The notes beneath the pieces are model-generated. The model made no database searches. It had not been told where the DNA came from and saw only the letters and a program-made list of their open reading frames with translations. A stretch of 64,000 nt of DNA, taken from assembly GCF_963930625.1 (NCBI RefSeq), contig NC_089260.1:81802618-81866617 (forward strand), given 5' to 3'. A program made the translations under genes and the position numbers. The DNA is from Muntiacus reevesi (lineage: Eukaryota > Chordata > Mammalia > Artiodactyla > Cervidae). Of the stretch, positions 40,748-53,088 are shown in pieces; the stretch's first letter is position 1; the number at the start of each line of letters is the position of its first letter.

Positions 40748-43700
40748 GTGAATCACGTGTCAATCACGTGGGAATCACGTGTCAATCACGTGGGAATCAC
40801 GTGTCAATCACGTGGGAATCACTTGGGAATCACGTTGGAATCATGTGTCAATCACTTGGGAATAATGTGGGAATCACGTGCTAATCACGTGGGAATCACG
40901 TGTCAATCACGTGGGAATTACGTGAGAATCACGTGGGAATCACGTGGGAATCACGTGTCAATCACGTGGGAATCACGTGGGAATCATGCGTCAATCACGT
41001 GGGAAACACGTGTCAATCACGTGGGAATCACGTGTAAATCACGTGGGAATCACGTGTCAATCATGTGGGAATCATGTGGGAATCACGTGGGAATCACGTG
41101 TCAATCACGTGGGAATCACGTGGGAATCACGTGTCAATCATGTGGGAATCACGTGGGAATAACGTGGGAATCACGTGTCAATCATCTAGGAATCACGTGT
41201 CAATCACGTGGGAATCACGTGGGAATCACGTGGGATTCATGCGTCAATCACGTGGGAAACACGTGTCAATCACGTGGGAATCACGTGTAAATCACGTGGG
41301 AATGACGTGTCAATCACGTGGGAATCATGTGGGAATCACGTGGGAATCACGTGTCAATCACGTGGGAATCACGTGGGAATAACGTGTCAATCACGTGGGA
41401 ATCACGTGGGAATAACGTGGGAATCACGTGTCAATCATCTAGGAATCACGTGTCAATCACGTGGGAATCACGTGGGAATCACGTGGGAATCACGTGTCAA
41501 TCATCTAGGAATCACGTGTCAATCACGTGGGAATCACATGGGAATCACGTGTCAATCACGTGGGAATCACGTGGGAATCACGTGGGAATCACGTGTGGAT
41601 CACGTGACAATCATTTGGGAATCACGTGGGAATCACGTGTCAATCACGTGGGAATCACGTGGGAATCACGTGTCAATCACGTGGGAGTCACGTGGATTTC
41701 ATGTGGGAATCCCTTGGAAATCACGGGGGAATCACGTGTCAATCATGAGGGAATCACGTGGGAATCACGTGTCAATCACGTGGGAAACACGTGTCAATCA
41801 CGTGGGAATCACGTGTAAATCACGTGGGAATCACGTGTCAATCATGTGTCAATCACGTGGTAATCACGGGGGAATCACGTGGGAATCACGTGGGATCACG
41901 TGGGAATCACGTGACAATCATTTGTGAATCACGTGGTAATCACGTGTAAATCACGTGAGAATCACGTGGGAATCACAAGGAAATCACATGTCAATCATGT
42001 GGGAATCACGTGTCAATCACGATGGAATCACTTGGGAATCACGTGTCAATCACGGGGGAATCACGTGGTAATCACGTGTAAATCACGTGGGAATCACAAG
42101 GAAATCACGTGTCAATCACAAGGAAATCACTTGTGAATAACGTGGGAAACACGTGTCAATCACTTGGGAATCACGTGGGAATCACGTGTCAATCACGGTG
42201 GAACCACGTGTGAATCACGTGTGAATCACGTGTCAATCATGTGGGAATCACGTGGGAATCATGTGGGAATCACGTGGGAATCACGTGTCAATCATGTGGG
42301 AATCACGTGGGAATCACGTGTCAATCACGTGGGAATCACGTGGGAATCACGTCGTAATCTCGTGCCAATCACGTGGGAATCACGTGGGAATCACGTGGGA
42401 ATCACGTGGGAATCACGTGGGAATCACGTGGGAATCACGTGGGAATCACGTGGGTATCACGTGTTAATCACGTGGGAATCACTTGGGAATCACGTATCAA
42501 TCACGTGGGAATATCGTGGGAATCACATTTAATCATGTGGAAATCACATGGGAATCTCGTGTCAATCAAGTTGGAATCACATGGGAATGACGTGTCAATC
42601 ACGTTGGCATCACGTGGGAATCATTTGGGAATCACGTGTCATTCACGTTGGAATCATATGGGAATCACGTGGGAATAACGTGGGAATCACGTGCAAATCC
42701 CATAGGAATCCCGTGGGAATCACGTGGGAATCACGTGGGAATCACGTCGTAATCTCGTGCCAATCACGTGTTAATCACGTGGGAATCACTTGGGAATCAC
42801 GTATCAATCACGTGGGAATATCGTCGGAATCACATTTAATCACGTGGGAATCACGTGGGAATCACGTGTCAATCACGTGGGAATCACGTGGGAATAACGT
42901 GGGAATCACGTGCAAATCCCATAGGAATCCCGTGGGAATCACGTGGGAATCACGTGTCAATAACGTAGGAATCACGTGTAAATCACGTGGTAATCATGTG
43001 GGAATCACATGTCAATCACGTCGGAATCATGTGGGAATCATGTGGGAATCACGTGGGAATCACGTGACAATCATTTGGGAATCACCTGGGAATCACGTGT
43101 TAATCACGTGGGAATCACGTGACAATCATTTGGGAATCACGTGGGAATCACGTGTCAATCCCATAGGAATCACGTGGGAATCACGTGGGAATCACGTGTC
43201 AATCACGGGGGAATCACGTGTAAATCACGTGGGAATCATGTGTCAATCACGGGGGAATCACGTGGTAATCACGTGGGAATCAGGTTCGAATCACGTGTCA
43301 ATAATGTGGGAATCATGTGGGAATCACGTGTCAATCACGATGGAATTACGTGTGAATCACGTGTGAATCACGTGTGAATCACGTGGGAATCACGTGACAA
43401 TCATATGGGAATCACCCAGGAATCACGTGTTAATCACGTGGGAATCACATGGGAATCACGTGGGAATGACGTGTCAATCACGTGGGAATCACGTGTCAAT
43501 CACGTGGGAATCACTTGGGAATCACGTTGGAATCATGTGTCAATCACTTGGGAATAACGTGGAAATCACGTGGGAAGCACGTGGGAATCACATGTCAATC
43601 ACTTGGGAATCACATGGGAATCACGTGATAATCACGTGGGAATCACGTGTCAGCACTTGGGAATTACGTGAGAATCACGTTGGAATCACGTGTCAATCAC

Positions 43701-46538
43701 GTGGGAATCATGCGTCAATCACGTGGGAATCACGTGGGAATTACGTCTCAATCACGTGGGAATCACGTGGGAATCACGTGGGAATCACGTGGGAATCACG
43801 TGGGAATCACGTGTCAATCACGTGGGAATCACGTGGGAATTACGTGTCAATCACGTGGGAATCACGTGGGAATTACGTCGGAATCTCGTGCCAATCACGT
43901 GGGAATCTCGTGCCAATCACGTGGGAATCACGTGGGAATCACGTGGGAATCTCGTGGGTATCACGAGGGAATTACGTGGGAATCACATGTCAATCACGTG
44001 GGAATCACATGTCAATCAAGTTTGAATCACGTGGCAATCACGTGGGAATGACATTTAATCCCTTGGGAATCACGTGGGAATAAGGTAGGAATCACGTGTC
44101 AATCACGTGGGAATCACAAGGGAATCACGTGGGATTCACGTGGGAATCACGTGTCAATCACGTGTCAGTCATGTGAGAATCAAGTGGGAATCACGTGGAC
44201 ATCACGTGTCAATAACGTGGGAATCACGTGGGAATCATGAGTCAATCCCGTGGGAATCACGTGGGAATAAGGTGGGAATCACGTGTCAATCACGTGGGAA
44301 TCACATGGGAGTCACGTGGGAATAATGTGGGAATTACGTGGTAATCAAGTAGGAATCACGTGGGAATAACGTGTCAATTACTTGGGAATCATGTGGGAAT
44401 CACGTGTCAATCACGAGGGAATCACGTAGGAATCACGTGTCAATCACGTGGGCATCACATGGGTATCACACGGGAATCATTTGGGAATCACGTGTCAATC
44501 ACGTTGGAATCACGTGGGAATCACTTTTGAATCACGTGGGAATCACGTGTCAATCACGAGGGAATCACGTAGGAATCACGTGTCAATCACGTGGGCATCA
44601 CATGGGTATCACACGGGAATCATTTGGGAATCACGTGTCAATCACGTTGGAATCACGTGGGAATCACTTTTGAATCACGTGGGAATCACGTGTCAATCAC
44701 GAGGGAATCACTTGGGAATCACGTTGGAATCATGTGTCAATCACTTGGGAATAACGTGGGAATCACGTGGGAAGCACGTGGGAATCACGTGTCAATCTCT
44801 TGGGAATCACATGGGAATCACGTGATAATCACGTGGGAATCACGTGTCAATCACGTGGGAATTACGTGAGAATCACGTGGGAATCATGTGGGAATCACAT
44901 GTCAATCACGTGGGAATCATGTGGGAATCATGCGTCAATCACGTGGGAAACATGTGGGAATTACGTGTCAATCACGTGGGAATGACGTGGGAATTACGTC
45001 GGAATCTCGTGCCAATCACGTGGGAATCACGTGGGAATCACGTGGGAATCACGTGGGAATCACGTGTCAATCACGTGGGAGTCACGTGGGACTTACGTGT
45101 CAATCACGTGGGAATCACGTGGGAATTACGTCGGAATCTCGTGCCAATCATGTGGGAATCTCGTGCCAATCACGTGGGAATCACGTGGGAATCACGTGGG
45201 AATCTCGTGGGAATCACGTGGGAATTACGTGGGAATCACGTGTCAATCACGTGGGAAACACATGTCAATCAAATTTGAATCACGTGGCAATAACGTGGGA
45301 ATGACATTTCAATCCCTTGGGAATCACGTGGGAATAAGGTGGGAATCACGTGTCAATCACGTGTCAATCATGTGATAATCACGTGGGAATCACGTGGAAA
45401 TCACGTGTCAATCACGTGGGAATCACGTGTCAATCACGTTGGAATCACGTGGGAATCATATGGGAATCACGAGTCAATCACGTGGGAATCACATGGGAAT
45501 CACATGACAATTACGTGGGAATCACGTTGGAGTCACGTGGGAATCATGTGTCAATCACGTGGGAATCACGTGGGAATCACTTGGGAATCACGTGGGAATC
45601 ATGCGTCAATCACGTGGGAGTCACGTGGGAGTCACTTGGGAATAACGTGGGAATCATGTGGTAATCACGTAGGAATCACGTGAGAATAACGTGCCAATCA
45701 CGAGGGAAGCACGTAGGAATCACGTGTCAGTCAGGTGGGCATCACATGGGTATCACACGGGAATCATTTGGGAATCACTTGTAAATCACGTTGGAATCAC
45801 GTCGGAATCACTTTTGAATCACGTGGGAATCACGTGTAAATCACGTGTGAAACACGTGTCAATCACGTGGGAATCACGTGTCAATCACGTGGGAATCACG
45901 TGGGAATCACGTATCAATCATGTTGGAATCACGTGGGAATCATACGGGAATCACGAGTCAATCACGTGGGAATCACGTAGGAATCACATGTCAATTACGT
46001 GGGAATCACGTTGTTGTCACGTGGGAATCACGTGGGAATCACGTGTCTATCACGTGGGAATCACGTGGGAGTCACGTGGGAATCACATGGGAATAACGCG
46101 CCAATCACGTGGGAGTCACGCTGGAATCACGTCTCAATCACGTGGGAATCATGTGGGAATCACGTGTCAATCACGTGGGCATCACGTGGGAATCACGTAT
46201 CAATCATGTTGGAATCACGTGGGAATCATACGGGAATCACGAGTCAATCACGTGGGAATCACGTAGGAATCACATGTCAATTACGTGGGAATCACGTTGT
46301 TGTCACGTGGGAATCACGTGGGAATCACGTGTCTATCACGTGGGAATCACGTGGGAGTCACGTGGGAATCACATGGGAATAACGCGCCAATCACGTGGGA
46401 ATCACGCTGGAATCACGTCTCAATCACGTGGGAATCATTTGGGAATCACGTGGGAATCATGTGGGAATCACGTGGGAATCACGTGTCAATCACGTGTCAG
46501 TCATATGAGAATCAAGTGGGAATCACGTGGATATCACG
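40748..46538 (+). repeat. H6, beta-type higher-order block
   Basis: It aligns to H5 at offset 8,539 up to the H5 insertion point and at 7,057 after it, so it represents the uninterrupted beta form. CATCTAG units are at 41183, 41436 and 41502, the 143-bp module is doubled (44448, 44591), and GTGTCAGCACTTGGG is at 43647. Near the 3' end a 286-bp duplication gives two GTTGTTG copies (46010 and 46296). Confidence 0.85.
45890..46430 (+). repeat. 286-bp tandem duplication (26 monomers) in H6
   Basis: GTTGTTG occurs at 46010 and 46296, exactly 286 bp apart, with the same flanking variants (GTATCAATCATGTTGG, CATACGGG, ACGAGTC, TCTATCACG, CGCGCC, CGCTGG). H2, H4 and H5 have one copy here. The two copies differ by very few bases (for example GGGAGTCACGCTGG in the first and GGGAATCACGCTGG in the second), so the event looks recent. 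Confidence 0.85.
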
Positions 46539-48035
46539 TGTCAATCACGTGGGAATCACGTGGGAATCATGAGTCAATCCCGTGGGAATCACGTGGGAAT
46601 CACGTGGGAATCATGCATCAATCACGTGGGAATCACATGGGAGTCACGTGGGAATAATGTGGGAATCACGTGGTAATCAAGTAGGAATCACGTGGGAATA
46701 ACGTGTCAATCACGTGGGAATCATGTGGGAATCACGTGTCAATCATGAGGGAATCACGTAGGAATCACGTGTCAATCACGTGGGCATCACATGGGTATCA
46801 CACGGGAATCATTTGGGAATCACGTGTCAATCACGTTGGAATCACGTGGGAATCACTTTTGAATCACGTGGGAATCACGTGTCAATCACGAGGGAATCAC
46901 TTGGGAATCACGTTGGAATCATGTGTCAATCACTTGGGAATAACATGGGAATCACGTGGGAAGCACGTGGGAATCACGTGTCAATCTCTTGGGAATCATA
47001 TGGGAATCACGTGATAATCACGTGGGAATCACGTGTCAATCACGTGGGAATTACGTGAGAATCACGTGGGAATCACGTGGGAATCACGTGTCAATCACGT
47101 GGGAATCACGTGGGAATCACGCGTCAATCACGTGGGAAACACGTGGGAATTACGTGTCAATCACGTGGGAATCACGTGGGAATTACGTCAGAATCTCATG
47201 CCAATCACGTGGGAATCACGTGGGAATCACGTGGGGATCACGTGTCAATCACGTGGGAGTCACGTGGGAATTACGTGTCAATCACGTGGGAATCACGTGG
47301 GTATTACGTCGGAATCTCGTGCCAATCATGTGGGAATCTCGTGCCAATCACGTGGGAATCACGTGGGAATCATGTGGGAATCTCGTGGGAAAAACGTGGG
47401 AATTACGTGTGAATCACGTGTCAATCACGTGGGAAACACATGTCAATCAAGTTTGAATCACGTGGCAATCACGTGGGAATGACATTTCAATCCTTTGGGA
47501 ATCACGTGGAAATAAGGTGGGAATCACGTGTCAATCACGTGGGAATCACATGGGAATCACGTGGGATTCACGTGGGAATCACGTGTCAATCACGTGTCAA
47601 TCATGTGAGAATCAAGTGGGAATCACGTGGAAATCACGTGTCAATCACGTGGGAATCACGTGGGAATCACGTGTCAATCACGTTGGAATCACGTGGGAAT
47701 CATATGGGAATCACGAGTCAATCACGTGGGAATCACGTGGGAATCACATGACAATTATGTGGGAATCACGTTGGAGTCACGTGGGAATCATGTGTCAATC
47801 ACGTGGGAATCACGTGGGAATCAAGTGTCAATCCCGTGGGAATCACGTGGGAATCACTTGGGAATCACTTGGGAATAACGTGTCAATCACGAGGGAATCA
47901 CGCAGGAATCACGTGTCAATCAGGTGGGCATCACGTGCGTATCACACGGGAATCATTTGGGAATCACTTGTAAATCACGTTGGAATCACGTCGGAATCAC
48001 TTTTGAATCACGTATGAATCACGTGTCAATCACGT
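46539..48035 (+). repeat. X3, 3' partial H block
   Basis: It aligns to X2 at offset 7,288 (the 7,057 bp between H5 and H6 after the insertion, 286 bp for the H6 duplication, less a few monomers). Private changes include CATGCCAATC near 47198 and the CGTGCGTATC unit near 47935. It is the last of the three X copies; no full H block follows it. Confidence 0.8.
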
Positions 48036-48846
48036 GTGAATCACGTGTCAATCACGTGGGAATCACGTGTCAATCACGTGGGAATCACGTGGGAATCACG
48101 TGTCAAGCATGTTGGAATCACGTGGGAATCATATGGGAATCACGAGTCAATCACGTGGGAATCACGTAGGAATCACATGTCAATTACGTGGGAATCACGT
48201 TGTTGTCACGTGGGAATCACGTGGGAATCACGTGTCTATCACGTGGGAATCACGTGGGAGTCACGTGGGAATCACATGGGAATCACGCGCCAATCACGTG
48301 GGAATCACGCTGGAATCACATTTCAATCACGTGGGAATCATGTGGGAATCACTTTTGAATCACGTGGGAATCACGTGTCAATCACGTGGGAAACACGTTT
48401 CAATCCCGTGGGAATCAGGTGGGAATCATGATGGAATCACGTGGGAATCAAGTGGTAATCATGCGTCAATCACGTGGGAATCACGTGGGACTCACGTGGG
48501 AATCATATGGGAATCACGTGGTAATCACGTGGGAATCAGGTTCGAATCACGTGTCAATAACGTGGGAATCATGTGGGAATCACGTGTCAATCACGATGGA
48601 ATTACGTGTGAATCACGTGTGAATCACGTGGGAATCACGTGGGAATCACGTGACAATCATTTGGGAATCACCTGGGAATCACGTGTTCATCAGGTGGGAA
48701 TCACATGGGAATCACGTGGGAATGACGTGTCAATCACGTAGGAATCATGTGGGAATCACGTGTCAATCACGTGGGAATCACGTGTCAATCACGTGGGAAT
48801 CATTTGGGAATCACGTTGGAATCATGTGTCAATCACTTGGGAATAA
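48036..48846 (+). repeat. Composite link before S3
   Basis: Three pieces follow one another. 48,050-48,340 matches the GTTGTTG segment of M (GTTGTTG at 48199). 48,345-48,425 matches an H 5' start, with CACTTTTG, GGGAAACACGTTTC and CCCGTGGG. From about 48,535 the flank of S appears, as at 16,741-17,052. The joins fall between monomers, so no foreign sequence marks them. Confidence 0.65.
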
Positions 48847-50690
48847 CGTGGGAATCACGTGGGAAGCACGTGGGAATCACGTGTCAATCACTTGGGAATC
48901 ACATGGGAATCACGTGATAATCACGTGGGAATCACGTGTCAATCACGTGGGAATTACATGAGAATCACCTGGGAATCACGTGGGAATCACGTGTCAATCA
49001 CGTGGAAATCACGAGGGAATCATGCGTCAATCACGTGGGAATCATGTGGGAGTCACGTGGGAATCACGTGGGAATCAAGTGGGAATCACGTGGGAATCAA
49101 GTGGGAATCACATGTCAATCACGTGGGAATCATGTGGGAATCACGTGTCAATCACAATGGAATCACGTGGGAATCAAGTGGTGTTCATGCGTCTATCACG
49201 TGGGAATCACGTGTCAATCACGTGAGAATCACGTGGGAATCATGCATCAATCACGTGTGAATCACATGGGAGTCACGTGGGAATAATGTGGGAGTCACGT
49301 GGTAATCACGTGGGAATCAAGTGGGAATCACGTGTCAATCACGTGGGAATCATGTGGGAATCACGTGTCAATCACGAGAGAATCACGTGGTAATCACATT
49401 GGAATCACGTGTCAGTCACTTGGGAAACACTTGGGAATCACGTAGGAATCACGTATCATTCACGTGGGAATCACGTGGGAATCACGTGGGAATTACATGT
49501 CAATCACATGGGAATCACATGGGAATCACGTGTAAATCACGTGGGAATCACGTGGGAATCACATGTGAACCACGTGGGAATCACGTGGGAATCACATGGG
49601 AATCATGCTTCAATCATGTGGGAATCACATTGCAGTCACGTGGCAATCTCGTGGAAATCAGGTGGTAATCACATGGGAATCACGTGGAAATCACGTGTCA
49701 GTCACGGGGGAATCACGTGGGAATCACGTGAGAATCTCCTGTCATTCACGTGAGATTCACGTGTCAATCACGTTGGAATCACGTGGGAATCACGTGGGTA
49801 TCATGGGTCAATCACGTGGAAACACGTGGGAATCACGTGGGAATCACGTGTCAATCACATGGGAATCACGGGGGAATCACGTGTTAATCACGTGGGAATC
49901 ACGTGGGAATCATGCGCCAATCACGTGGGAATCATGTGGGAGTCACGTGGGAATCACGTGTCAATCCCAGAGGAATCATGTGGGAATCACGTGTCAATCA
50001 TGTGGGAATCACGTGGGAATCATGCGCCAATCACGTGGGAATCACGTGGGAGTCACGTGGGAGTCACGTGGGTATCACGTGGGAATCACGTGAGAATCAC
50101 GTGGGTATCAGGTGACAATCACGTGGGAGTCATGTGGGAATCACGTGTCAATCATCTAGGAATCACGTGTCAATCACGTGGGAATCACGTGGGAATCACG
50201 TGGGAATCACGTGTCAATCATCTAGGAATCACGTGGGAATCACATTTAATCACGTGGAAATCACATGGGAATCTCGTATCAATCAAGTTGGAATCACGTG
50301 GGAATGACGTGTCAATCACATGGGCATCACGTGGGAATCATTTGGGAATCACGTGTCAATCTAATTGGAATCATATGGGAATCACGTGGGAATCACGTTG
50401 GAATAACGTGTCAATCACGAGGGAATCACGTGGGAATCACGTGGGAATCACGTGTCAATTCCATAAGAATCACGTGGGAATCACGTGTCAATCACGTAGG
50501 AATCACGTGTAAATCACGTGGGAATCACGTGGGAATCACGTGTCAATCACGTGGGAATCATGTGGGAATCACGTGGGAATCACGTGACACTCATTTGGGA
50601 ATCACCTGGGAATCACGTGTTAATCACGTGGAAATCACTTGGGAATCATGTATGAAACACGTGGAAATCACGTGGGAATGACGTGTCAAT
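48847..50690 (+). repeat. S3, third copy of the S leader
   Basis: It aligns to S1 at offset 48,846, then 48,835 after losing one monomer near 49,540, then 48,901 after gaining 66 bp near 50,150-50,220. The gained piece carries two CATCTAG monomers (50153 and 50219) that S1 and S2 lack. The TAATTGG marker is at 50362. S3 shows more single-base differences from S1 than S2 does. Confidence 0.83.
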
Positions 50691-51734
50691 CACGTGGGAA
50701 TCACGTGGGAATCACGAATCAATCACGAGGGAGTCACGTGGGAATCCCGAGTCAATCACGTGGGAATCACGTGGGAATCACTTTTGAATCACGTGGGAAT
50801 CACGTGTCAATCACGTGGGAAACACGTTTCAATCACGTGGGAATCAGATGGGAATCACGATGGAATCATTGGGAATCACGTGGGAATCAGGTTGGAATCA
50901 CGTGTCAATAACGTGGGAATCATGTGGGAATCACGTGTCAATCACGATGGAATTACATGTGAATCATGTGTGAATCACGTTTGAATCACGTGGGAATCAC
51001 GTAACAATCATTTGGGAATCACCTGGGAATCACGTGTTAATCACGTGGGAATCACGTGGGAATGACGTGTCAATCACGTAGGAATCACGTGGGAATCACG
51101 TGTCAATCACGTGGGAATCACGTGTCAATCACGTGGGAATCACTTGGGAATCACGTTGGAATCATGTGTCAATCACTTGGGAATAATGTGGGAATCACGT
51201 GATAATCACGTGGGAATCACGTGTCAATCACGTGGGAATTACGTGAGACTCACGTGGGAATCACGTGGGAATCACGTGTCAATCACGTGGGAATCACGTG
51301 GGAATCATGCGTCAATCACGTGGGAATCATGCGGGAGTCACGTGGGAATCACGTGGGAATCAATTCGGAATCACGTGGGTATATCGTGTCAATCACGTGG
51401 GAGTCATGTGTGAGTCACGTGTCAATCACGATGGAATCACGTGGTAATCACGTGGGAATCACGTGGGAATCACGTGGGAATCACGTGGGAATCACATGGG
51501 AATGACGTGTCAATCACGTGGGAATCATGTGGGAATCACGTGGGAATCACGTGTCAATCACGTGGGAATCACGTGGGAATAACCTGTCAATCACGTGGGA
51601 ATCACGTGGGAATAACGTGGGAATCACGTGTCAATCATCTAGGAATCACGTGTCAATCACGTGGGAATCACGTGGGAATCACGTGGGAATCACGTGTCAA
51701 TCATCTAGGAATCACGTGTCAATCACGTGGGAAT
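50691..51734 (+). repeat. H7, truncated H 5' part
   Basis: It opens like H2 and H4 (GAATCAATCACGAGGGAGTC, CCCGAGTC, CACTTTTG, AATCATTGGG) and continues through the GTGATAATC unit. It then jumps across a gap to the CATCTAG zone, with two CATCTAG monomers at 51636 and 51702, spaced 66 bp apart as in the beta blocks. After that it leaves the H order, so the middle and 3' parts of H are missing. Confidence 0.72.
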
Positions 51735-53088
51735 CACGTGTCAATCATGATGGAATCACGTGGGAATCAAATGGTAATCATACGTCAACCACGTGGGAAT
51801 CACATGGGAATCACGTGCTAATCACGTGGGAATCACGCTGGAATCACGTGTCAATATCGTGGGAATCATGTGGGAATCGAGTGTCAATCACGATGGAATT
51901 ACGTGTGAATCACGTGGGAATCACGTGTCAATCACGTGGGAATCACGTGGGAATCACGTGGGATTCATGTGGGAATCACGTGTCAATCACGTGTCAATCA
52001 TGTGAGAATCAAGTGGGAATCACATGGAAATCACGTGTCAATCACGTGGGAATCACATGGGCATCATGTGTCAATCACGTTGGAATCATGTGGTAATCAT
52101 ATGGGAATCACGTGTCAATCACGTGGGAATCACGTGGGAATCACATGTCAATTACGTGGGAATCACGTTAGAGTCACGGGGGAATCACGTGGGAGTCACG
52201 TGTCAATCACGTGGGAATCACGTGGGAGTCACGTGTCAATCCTGTATGAATCACGTGTGAATCAGGTGGGAATCACGTGGGAATCACGTGGGAATCATGC
52301 GTCAATCACGTGGGAATCACATGGGAGTCACGTGGGAATAACGTGGGAATCATGTGGTAGTCACGTAGGTATCACGTGGGAATAACGTGTCAATCACGTG
52401 GGAATCATGTGGGAATCACGTGTCAATCACGAGGGAATCACGTATTAATCACGTGTCAATCACGTGGGCATCACATGGGTATCACACGGGAATCATTTGG
52501 GAATCACGTGTCAATCACGTTGGAATCACGTGGGAATCACTTTTAAATCACGTGGGAATCACGTGTCAATCATGTGGGAAACACGTTTCAATCCCGTGGG
52601 AATCAGGTGGGAATCACGTGGGAATCACGTGGGAATCACGTGGGAATCACGTGTCAATCACGTGGGAATCACGTGTCAATCATGTGGGAATCACTTGGGT
52701 ATAACGTGGGAAACGGGTGTCAATCACGTGGGAATCACGTGGGAATCTCGTGGGAATCACGTGTCAATCACGATGGAATCACGTGGGAATCAAGTGGTAA
52801 TCATGAGTCAATCACGTGGGAATCACATGGGAATCACGTGGGAATGACGGGTCAATCACGTGGGAATCACGTGGGAATCACATGTCAATCACGTGGGAAT
52901 CACGTTTCAATCACGTGGGAATCAAGTGTCAATCATGTGGGAATCACTTGGGAATCACGTTGGAATCATGTGTCAATCACTTGGGAATCACGTGGGAATC
53001 ACGTGGGAAGCACGTGGGAATCACGTGTCACTCACTTGGGAATCACATGGGAATCACGGGATAATCACGTGGGACTCACGTGTCAATC
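51735..53088 (+). repeat. R1, segment repeated at the window end
   Basis: This 1.35-kb segment recurs at 62658-64000 at an offset of 10,923, changing to 10,912 (992 monomers) after loss of one 11-mer near 63,050. Markers in order: CATGATGG, CATACGTC, GTGTCAATATCG, GAATCGAGTGTC, GTTAGAGTCACG, CCTGTATG and GGGAAACGGG. The GTTAGAG unit takes the place of the GTTGTTG unit of the left blocks. Confidence 0.83.

Noticed and set aside
2669..51702. CATCTAG monomers as integration or recombination sites
   Set aside because: I located 18, at fixed places in H blocks, S3 and H7. Their distribution is explained by copying with the blocks, and joins do not cluster at them.
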